Shown here: positions 58,501-64,000 of the stretch, in pieces | How positions within the stretch are numbered: the stretch's first letter is position 1 | Layout: every line of letters starts with the position of its first letter | NCBI GenBank assembly: GCA_019614645.1 | Contig: JABWDB010000071.1 | Span: forward strand, 526,001 to 590,000 | DNA length: 64,000 nt | Source of the DNA: Stratiolaelaps scimitus | Taxonomy: Eukaryota > Arthropoda > Arachnida > Mesostigmata > Laelapidae | Reading direction: 5' to 3' | The notes under the pieces: generated by a model | Database searches by the model: none | Told to the model about the DNA's origin: nothing | Seen by the model: only the letters and a program-made list of their open reading frames with translations | Position numbers and translations under genes: made by a program

Positions 58501-61500
58501 CAACACATTTGGTGAAATACAGAAAGGTTATGTTTAATAAATAGTTGGTCGTACGACGCGTTGCATCAACGTGGTAGAACTTGAGAAATGAAATTTGTCA
58601 ATCGTTTTTTTTCGTTTTGTACAGGAGCACTTTATGTGTAAACACACATGTATTCCATAGGTATAACTATTATGAGTTTGTTGTTGTTGTTGAATTTGGG
58701 ATTTATTATTAGTCAGCTTTAAAATATACTTTCATTTCTTGTTGCGTCTCTCGTTTTCAGAAACAAACAGGCGAGTGTCTAAAACGAACGGGTGTGAACA
58801 TTATCCTCTCAGAGGCCTCTTTAACGCTGGCGTTTTTTATGGCTGCCTGGCTCATTCCAATTCCAGCCTTGCGATACTTTTCGTTACAGGCAGCAATTCT
58901 GTTCGTATGCTCGTTAGCAGCCACTTTATTTCTTTTCCCAGCTGTGTTCAGTTTTGACCTTCGTCGAAGAGCCTCGAGACGGCTTGACCTGTTCTGTTGC
59001 ATCGTGAAGAGTGATGAAGATGCACGCCATTTTGCCACAAAATTGGTAACTGAACGGATATCAGGTGGATGTATGAGGGACGAGTCATCTGTGAAACCTA
59101 TAACGGTGATTTCGACAGATGAGAATCATGAGAATGAACTTCGGCTGAAGAGGCAACGTGGTGTAGATGATGGCTGCTTTGGTTGGTCACTGTCACTTGT
59201 GGCTGCAGAGTACTACGCTCCGTTGATTCGGCGACCTGTTGTGCGTGCTCTTGTTCTGCTATCGTTCATTGGTCTTGTTGCATTCGGACTATGGGGCTCA
59301 ATGCGTCTCGAAAATGGTTTAGAACTGAGTGATCTCATCCCGAAGAGCAGTAACGAGTATGAATATATGCGACACCAGCAGCGCTATTTTGGAGTGTATC
59401 GTATATTTGCAATCACACAAAGCAACTTCGAGTACCCAACGAACCAACGGCTTCTGTACGAGTATCACGATGCCTTCACGAGAGTTGAGAAGATCGTCAA
59501 AAATGATGACGGAGGCTTGCCTGGATTTTGGCTCTCTTTATTCAGAGAGTGGCTTCTCGGTAAGTGTCACATTTGGACAATTCGTAGTTATAGTTATCAA
59601 TACCACTAGGTATATTTTAGTTGAATATAAACTCTTTTTTGTAGTTATTGTAACCACGTGTTGTATACGGTATATCGAATTGTGAAAAGCTTTTAGCAAA
59701 AATAGTTGCCTACGAGAACTTATTTTTCAAAATCTAGCTTTGAGGAAGCCATGAGTGCGTATCGAATATAAGTGTCCAATAATATATCACTCTGTTGTAG
59801 TGTGCTGTGCTGCGGTATTGTTGCGCGCCCGGACAACGGCAATTGTTGTGTGCCGATATTTTGCGGACCAACTTGGCTCTTTGAATCATATGGTTAGATG
59901 GGAAAATTGTATGGTTGGCTCAATCGTATCACGGCAAAGATTTCTATTTCAAAATTTCTGACGTAACCGAATTTGGTGCACTTCGAGACTGGTATTTTTT
60001 AACTGAAGCATATACATTTGGTGATTCAGCGTAACTTTATATATATATATATAAGGCGTTATATAAGGTTAATATTTGCTTGGTGATGTCTTAATTCCTG
60101 ACCTGTTTATGGATGGTTGAAACTCTAAGAAGCATAAACTGGGTGACCCTTTGATCTTTTAAAGCTTTTACACGATTTTCTTTGTATAGGAGCTCCTTCA
60201 AGGAATTACCGGCTCTGTGAACATGTCGCCACTTCGCGCGTTTGAGCCGCTGAAGCAACATCAAACGCTATTTGTTGATCGGTCTCTGTCCTTGTTTTGG
60301 CACCTCATTATAGAGTGGGCCTGGGTTTAATTAGATACACCGTTGCTGCATCCAATTACGTCAGCCAGCCATTGCTTCCCGCTTGGAGCCTCGGCCCACC
60401 CTCGAATAGACCGGCGTAATTCTCGGAAGCTCCTCAGTGAATCGAAGACTGCGCTTTCGCGCGGAGGTGGTCTTGTCTGAGTGACGCGTTGAACTATTGA
60501 ATCCGCCACAAGAATCTACTGTTATACCGAGATCGCAACCCGCGATTCTGGCGAAGTGGACTTTGAGCGACGATTGGATACCTAGATACAAGATGTCTTC
60601 TTTTGATAGCGCACGGCATCCGTAGAACACAGCATCTGAACAGTAAAGCTCCATCAACTAGGCTAAATCAGGCTACACCGTACGTCAGCATAGGTCTCGG
60701 CCGCTACCCAGTGTTTCCAAAAGTTATACAAAGGGCAACCAGGTTGCTGCTTTCGTAGAAGGTGATAACAGTAGGCAATAGAGAGAGAGAGAGAGAGCTG
60801 AACATCAAGAGCAACATTCCCCATGATCACTATTTGTTGTAGATCAATGCACTGCTATTGGTCCTGCTGAAGGCTGACTAGAATAGCTTTGTTAAAATGC
60901 CTCCTTCAGTGTACCTCCCCCTTAACTCTCTGGATGGTACTCAGGGAGGATACCTTAGTTTTTGTCGACTTCTTGCTTGGTTGTTGCAATCTGCCGAAGC
61001 TAAGCTTGTCTCATTGCACTTCACTGTCTTGTCCAGTAGGTGTGTTCAGAATGAACAGGGACTTCTTTTCACCAGATGGAGGAGTAACTTCTCCGTTGAA
61101 CAGGTGGTCTGTGGCAACGACGATGACGTCCTTGTAAATATATTGAACTACGGCACCTGAAAAATTAAATTAATTATTATATAATACATCAATGTTTATA
61201 AACAATCATATTTTTTAAATAATTGAAATATAAGAACTAGATTAAATGCGTAAAGAGTGATTCCTAAAAGAGCAAACAGCAAACAAACGAGTATCATACT
61301 AAGTAAAAAATAAATATTTTCAATAATCATTTACCCGCACACATTTTTCTGTAGGTTTTTTTTCGCATTTTATTGTTTTTTTTGTGAATAACGTCTTATT
61401 TAATCTGACTTGGTACTGATATAGTTTCCTATATTTCAAAATTTTGGAAATTCATTTATTTGAATTTTATTATATTTCATATTTGCTTCAAAAGGTATAT

Positions 61501-63819
61501 ATTTAGTTTGCCGGCTGTTACGGCAACAGGAGGACGTCACTTGATAATTTTGAGCTAGACTCCGTGATCAAAGCGAGTGTCCTTGTGTAGTGTTTTGCTC
61601 ATTAGAAAGTATAGAGTTTGGCGTGGTGTTTAACCACCTAGACACTACTATTCTGCGCCTTGTTGTGAGCATGTCACCCGATTCTTCGGGACTACCGACA
61701 TATGGCCAGTGAACTGTTTCGCCGTTTACGGGGCACATGTTTAGAAAATCTCTGGAGTTAGAGATAGTGACGCCCTCGGTTACCCCAGTAGCCCGGACAT
61801 CTACATCGACTGCTGCGGCCACTATGCACAGTATGAAGAGGATACACAACTATTCCAACTTGGTAGATGGTGCTGTGCCGAGCGGTCTGATTGTTGGCGC
61901 ACAGGCCTGCCGTAGCTGTACGAGAGCTTGACCTACCACCCCCCCAGATCTGAATACTGGATCACGCGCATTTTGTAGGTCGTGAGGAGCAACGTACTGG
62001 GCCCTATAGAAGATGACCAATCAATTCATCTACCAATTTCAACTTCCCAAAATCAAACAAAGCTAACCAAACTGAGTCAGAGGGGATCATGGAAACGTGC
62101 GATGTCCTTAACAAAAAAGATGTCTGCAGGCTGGCGACTCACTAACAAAAAGGATACCCAGTCATTTAATAAGGATACACTGTCCAGCTTATCTTTGTTG
62201 GTCGATGTCCTTTGCATTCAATCCCCCCAACTGCCAAAAAATGTGAAACCTATCACGAACGACTTGCAGCTTCTTTTAAAAATGTTACCTTTAATGGGAC
62301 CTCTCCAAAAATCCAAAGAAGTAATCGACAAACACCAAACTATAGCGCCCTCAACTTCGAGGGTACGTGCAGAACGGTTCTGCCGAAGAGAACTCCAGAG
62401 ACATATCACAGTTAAACACTCCAACACACATCTTATCAACAACCATCCGGACCACTCAACATCACCACAAAAAAACTAGCTACAGAAATTGATGCGCGAA
62501 ACCGGATTTTTAGTATGGTGCCTGCCGACGGGACGTGGCCTACACTCAGACGATTACTCTGAGGAAGGTGGCGAAAGGCAGCATCTTAAAAGGAAGCTCC
62601 TCGATCGGTTGCACCCTCCCGGGAACTTCGTGTTGGTGCTCGCTGTAAATACGATGCTAACAAATAACGCTCTAGACATCGGTAAAAAGAAAGATCGGAA
62701 GCCACCTGCACCACTGGTCACATTGCCCGTCAGAAGCACGGTCCGTATCCTTTGCGGATACGGGGCTAAGGACTATATGGCTGACCCCGAGGCGGCAGCT
62801 AATGGCCTTAAACTATACAATACAAATAATCCTTTATTAGACCTTCGAGTAAAACAAAACGCAGGAGCTTCAACCTCTCTGACCGACTATTCATCCGTGG
62901 TGCGGCTCGACTGATATATCTAAAATCGCTCAGTTGAAGTTTGGCGTATACGACAAATGAAAGAGCAATATCTCAGCTCTTCACAGCCACTTTGAGGTTT
63001 CTGGTGATCGCGAACAGCTCCCAACAGGCTCTATTTCGAAGCTAAGATAATTGAAAACTGGCATCACAAATTCCATAATTTTTGTCACTTGGCGTATGAT
63101 TACTGTTTATTATATTTGTGCTTAGCTCACTTAGATAAACGATCGAACGAACGAGCAGAGTCTTCTATATATATACGCATGTGTCCTTACTTCTTTAAGC
63201 GAAGTCATGGTTTTTGAATAATCTATATAATAATGTTTCCAAATGAAGTGTTTCGAAAAGGAAAGATCACTCCCACATTAAATTCGGCCTTTAACAAAAC
63301 AGTCACCAAAATCCGTTGGCGTTTAACAAATTAGACATCCATGGCCTTATTGCGGAAATGATTGACTTCTCTGAGCTGTATAAACTCTTTAAACGTGGGC
63401 TATATGCCAGCCTTGTGATATGAGTGTTTTATTCCAGCAATTATTAAAGAAATTGCATGTCCTAGATAATAAATAAATATCTACCTTGGCGATCACCACC
63501 TGGCGCTGATCTGCCCCAATTGATTGTCAGTGGGTCATATTTTTTTTATCTATTCTTTTCAGGTTTGCAGAGAACTTTTGACATCGAATGGAAGCAAGGT
63601 TACATTAAGCTAGAGGGCTGGAATCAGAGCGCATCAAATCATGCCATCCTAGCCTACAAACTTCTCGTACAAACTGGTCGAACTGATAATCCTATAGACA
63701 AGAGGCTACTCACATCAAACCGGCTAGTAAAGGAGGATGGCATCATTAATCCGAAGGCATTCTATCACTACCTTACCGCTTGGTATAATAAAGATCCACT
63801 CGTGTACAGTTCGTCCCAG
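46787..63819 (+). CDS. ptc: Patched-like Hedgehog receptor (N-terminal 887 codons)
   Basis: Six exons (46787-46951, 52978-53170, 56025-56217, 56396-57449, 58761-59559, 63563-63819) join in phase to 887 codons; the last ends in phase 0 at a GTATGT donor, so the rest is outside the window. Patched is a 12-TM RND-type protein that inhibits Smoothened by moving sterol and is itself inhibited by Hedgehog. The start fits: ATGG context, TGA 12 bp upstream in frame, and the family motif TRTSWADA at about residue 40. Visible parts: TM1 (about 88-105), ectodomain 1 with conserved Cys (PLDCFWEG, RPCLNPDDPECPETAPN), TM2-TM6 sterol-sensing domain, a cytoplasmic loop of about 85 residues, TM7 and most of ectodomain 2. 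The TM4 GxxxDD motif reads GLGCNS (N514, S515). Introns hold a LINE, a SINE and microsatellites. Confidence 0.93.
48940..49403 (-). mobile_element. CR1-like LINE 3' end
   Basis: Minus-strand frame 49403-49107 (98 codons) contains RHTLAYRLPSIWGSLPREIR and FAFEIKKKAKIFF, the C-terminal motif HSFSYRxPxxWNxLPxxIR...F...LK of CR1/Jockey LINEs. The 3' UTR carries GAGAACTTAAGCGTTGTAAT...GCAGTTCCGTCAATAAAG and an ATTGA-rich tail (49012-48940), the end shared with SINE family C. It lies antisense in patched-like intron 1. Confidence 0.8.
49325..49358. repeat. Perfect 14-bp inverted repeat inside the LINE
   Basis: TCATCGGAAGAGCC and GGCTCTTCCGATGA are exact reverse complements around a 6-nt loop (ATTCGA); CCATTCGAGG is also repeated directly just after. 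It looks like a local fold-back duplication. Confidence 0.9.
49534..49564. repeat. (AT)n microsatellite
   Basis: About 15 TA units in patched-like intron 1. Confidence 0.95.
51678..51713. repeat. (CGG)n(CTG)n triplet repeat
   Basis: Roughly seven CGG units run straight into five CTG units. On the minus strand it reads as an Ala run within a 91-codon frame (51888-51613), but I see no evidence that it is coding. Confidence 0.9.
52978..53170 (+). CDS. ptc: patched-like exon 2: TM1
   Basis: Acceptor ATTGCAG, donor GTATGA; phase 0 in, phase 1 out. It encodes ERANGNQASLWLRKHMQAHL, the GCAIQRNPGKILFV junction and the TM1 helix LLILVIFCVGLKS, then the LEKLWIEG entry to ectodomain 1. It matches the family pattern GxxxxLxLRxxxQxxLxxLGCxxQRxxGKxLFVxxL...VGLK. 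Confidence 0.95.
53660..53830 (+). repeat. SINE family C copy with LINE-type tail
   Basis: The B box AGTTCGAGCCCC is followed by GTGACATATAGAGAACTTCA and GCATTGCAAAACTGCAGC, then AATAAACCAATAATAAAAAC. It aligns block by block with the reverse complement of 33037-33192. It lies in patched-like intron 2, sense orientation. The head is diverged. Confidence 0.75.
53831..56024. other. Rest of patched-like intron 2, with GC-rich islands
   Basis: Mostly AT-rich. About 54420-55020 is GC-rich and open for 195 codons on the minus strand. A second GC-richer patch lies at about 55540-55870. No family motif was seen. A 17-19-bp unit (ATTGACAGACCGTTGG) is tandemly duplicated near 54748-54784. Confidence 0.5.
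54436..55023 (-). CDS. Open frame in GC-rich intronic island, unidentified
   Basis: 195 codons from ATG are open on the minus strand, Pro/Ala/Ser-rich in the second half (RFLASRPVGIPPAARPPLDR; KDTKEPGRAEAG). No domain, signal peptide or membrane segment is evident. The high local GC lowers stop frequency, so chance is a real possibility. It could also be an alternative patched promoter island. Confidence 0.15.
   Translation of the reverse strand: MHDAPTVKQLNPRTIRSTHLTKIIGCFNANLDELPPPLPAVVSVISTDHSCLVALSGSSEPCELSPVQISLLHPNVVMVVPTVCQWPNGLSISMWPTASNRLVTPFRFLASRPVGIPPAARPPLDRPAGGCVSDEDVFIPKGALFALSATPAMDRLPVIKAIIQPIVASAPKGPAEAKDTKEPGRAEAGSFEKAG
56025..56217 (+). CDS. ptc: patched-like exon 3: ectodomain 1, first part
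   Basis: Acceptor GTATTTCAG, donor GTGAGT; phase 1 in, phase 2 out. It encodes GGRVTRELEYIRTKLGVSAA, then IVIQTSSPGAGANILRYEAL and LLREALQVEVDLFGQ. Matches the GGRVxRELxYxRxKxG...QxxIQTPxxxGxNxLxxEALLxHL block of Patched. Confidence 0.95.
56396..57449 (+). CDS. ptc: patched-like exon 4: ectodomain 1 and TM2-TM4
   Basis: Acceptor ATTGCAG, donor GTGAGT; phase 2 in, phase 0 out; 351 codons. Ectodomain 1 shows IIETPLDCFWEGSKL, RPCLNPDDPECPETAPNKKS, LTGGCYGFA, MHWPEALIVGGIQKN and DWNIEKARDVIEAWQ, all diagnostic of Patched. The sterol-sensing domain starts with TM2 (LLIGAAIVLIYVSVALINVE) and TM3 (GVLLLVLSMTAAFGLCAMLG). TM4 follows in FNATTTQVLPFLGLGLGCNS, where the family has GVGVDD: AAT (57384-57386) and AGC (57387-57389) replace the two Asp codons. 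Confidence 0.96.
57713..57734. repeat. (TA)n microsatellite
   Basis: About 11 TA units in patched-like intron 4. Confidence 0.95.
57974..57995. repeat. (AT)n microsatellite
   Basis: About 11 AT units in patched-like intron 4. Confidence 0.95.
58097..58115. repeat. (GT)n microsatellite
   Basis: About nine GT units in patched-like intron 4. Confidence 0.95.
58761..59559 (+). CDS. ptc: patched-like exon 5: TM5-TM7 and cytoplasmic loop
   Basis: Acceptor TCGTTTTCAG, donor GTAAGT; phase 0 in, phase 1 out; 266 codons plus one base. It encodes TGECLKRTGVNIILSEASLT, TM5 (FFMAAWLIPIPALRYFSLQA), TM6 (LFVCSLAATLFLFPAVFSFD) and RRRASRRLDLFCC. A cytoplasmic loop of about 85 residues follows, with little recognisable beyond SVKPITV, then AEYYAPLIRRP and TM7 (ALVLLSFIGLVAFGLWGSMR). 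The start of ectodomain 2 (LENGLELSDLIPKSSNEYEY) matches the family VRDGLDLTDIVPxxTxEYxF. Confidence 0.95.
60038..60053. repeat. (TA)n microsatellite
   Basis: Eight TA units in patched-like intron 5. Confidence 0.9.
60781..60797. repeat. (GA)n microsatellite
   Basis: Eight GA units in patched-like intron 5. Confidence 0.9.
62812..62839 (-). repeat. LINE 3' terminus with TTGTA-type tail
   Basis: CTATACAATACAAATAATCC TTTATT is the reverse complement of AATAAAGGATTATTTGTATTGTATAG, the LINE tail also seen at 3745-3773 and 17585-17609. The adjoining 3' UTR to the right is unrecognised. Confidence 0.5.
63563..63819 (+). CDS. ptc: patched-like exon 6: ectodomain 2
   Basis: Acceptor CTTTTCAG, donor GTATGT; phase 1 in, phase 0 out. 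It encodes GLQRTFDIEWKQGYIKLEGW, then HAILAYKLLVQTGRTDNPID and LVKEDGIINPKAFYHYLTAW ending VYSSSQ. It matches the Patched block LQxAFDxDWxxGxI...DGVLAYKLLVQTGxxDxPID...GIINPxAFYxYLTAW. Exons for TM8-TM12 and the C-tail must lie to the right. Confidence 0.95.
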
Positions 63820-64000
63820 GTATGTACTCTCACTGCACAATATTAATGCATCTCTTTCAAAATACATACATACTTAAACTGGGGACGTTTATAGTCCTGT
63901 CTTTCCCTTATATTTCTCTCATGTCGATTATTATAGTAGATAATTTAGTTGGTTCGCTATGAATAACACACGCTCAGAAATGATTGACTACACGTGGATA
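63820..64000. other. Start of the next patched-like intron
   Basis: Begins with GTATGT and runs to the window edge; nothing else is seen. Confidence 0.7.

Larger units (their letters stand above)
57450..58760. other. patched-like intron 4
   Basis: Holds (TA)n at 57713-57734 and 57974-57995, and (GT)n at 58097-58115. No coding text beyond chance frames. Confidence 0.6.
59560..63562. other. patched-like intron 5 (4.0 kb)
   Basis: Contains a (TA)n tract (60038-60053), a (GA)n tract (60781-60797), a LINE tail (62812-62839) and unclassified open stretches: 60361-60657 (-), 61568-61849 (-), 61982-62479 (+, 165 codons, Ser/Lys/Asn-rich) and 62489-62914 (+). The 61982-62914 pair could be debris of a LINE ORF1 or another repeat; no motif decides it. 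Confidence 0.5.

Noticed and set aside
61982..62479. 165-codon plus frame in patched-like intron 5
   Set aside because: No motif, no splice support; probably repeat debris.
1..64000. CRISPR array, operon or phage
   Set aside because: No regularly spaced repeats or bacterial-type genes; spliced eukaryotic genes and metazoan transposons throughout.

Overview
The window is eukaryotic genomic DNA, AT-rich and repeat-laden, with short coding exons bounded by GT...AG introns. Two conserved animal genes and many decayed metazoan transposons (CR1/Jockey-like and R1-like LINEs, Ty3/gypsy, BEL/Pao, mariner, Tc1/Tc3-like, tRNA-derived SINEs) point to an arthropod. A mite or other chelicerate is my best guess, but the species cannot be fixed from sequence alone. 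I see no bacterial genes, CRISPR arrays or rRNA.

Gene 1 (about 4266-15812, + strand) is the 3' two-thirds of a receptor tyrosine pseudokinase: a fibronectin III domain, one transmembrane helix and a kinase-like domain, in eight exons whose phases join without a break. The layout fits the arthropod Wsck family. The beta3 lysine, the HRD aspartate and the DFG aspartate are all replaced, so it should not catalyse phosphotransfer. Its introns hold mariner relics, LINE pieces, SINEs and microsatellites.

Gene 2 (46787 to beyond 63819, + strand) is a patched-type Hedgehog receptor. Six exons joined in phase give 887 codons: N-terminus, TM1, first ectodomain, sterol-sensing domain TM2-TM6, TM7 and most of the second ectodomain. 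The C-terminal part lies past the window edge. The paired acidic residues of the TM4 GxxxD(D) motif read Asn-Ser, which is unexpected for a working Patched transporter.

Layout: 1-2103 Ty3/gypsy relic (-); 2686-3470 LINE (+); 4266-15812 wsck-like gene; 17585-18690 LINE (-); 18740-20400 BEL/Pao 3' half (+); 20930-21470 R1-like LINE end; 23200-24130 Tc1/Tc3-like relic; 24131-31300 mostly featureless, with possible isolated exons at 27698, 28471 and 29437; 31350-32290 LINE; 33037-33192 SINE; 33385-34919 complete but dead Tc3-like transposon with long inverted repeats; 35700-38815 Ty3/gypsy relic (+); 40320-41640 LINE; 42556-44391 two head-to-head copies of one LINE forming a large inverted repeat; 46787-64000 patched-like gene.

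The two host genes lie in the same orientation about 31 kb apart. Both are membrane signalling receptors that keep their fold signature but have lost residues tied to activity. The transposons are nearly all broken, which suggests an old insertion landscape.
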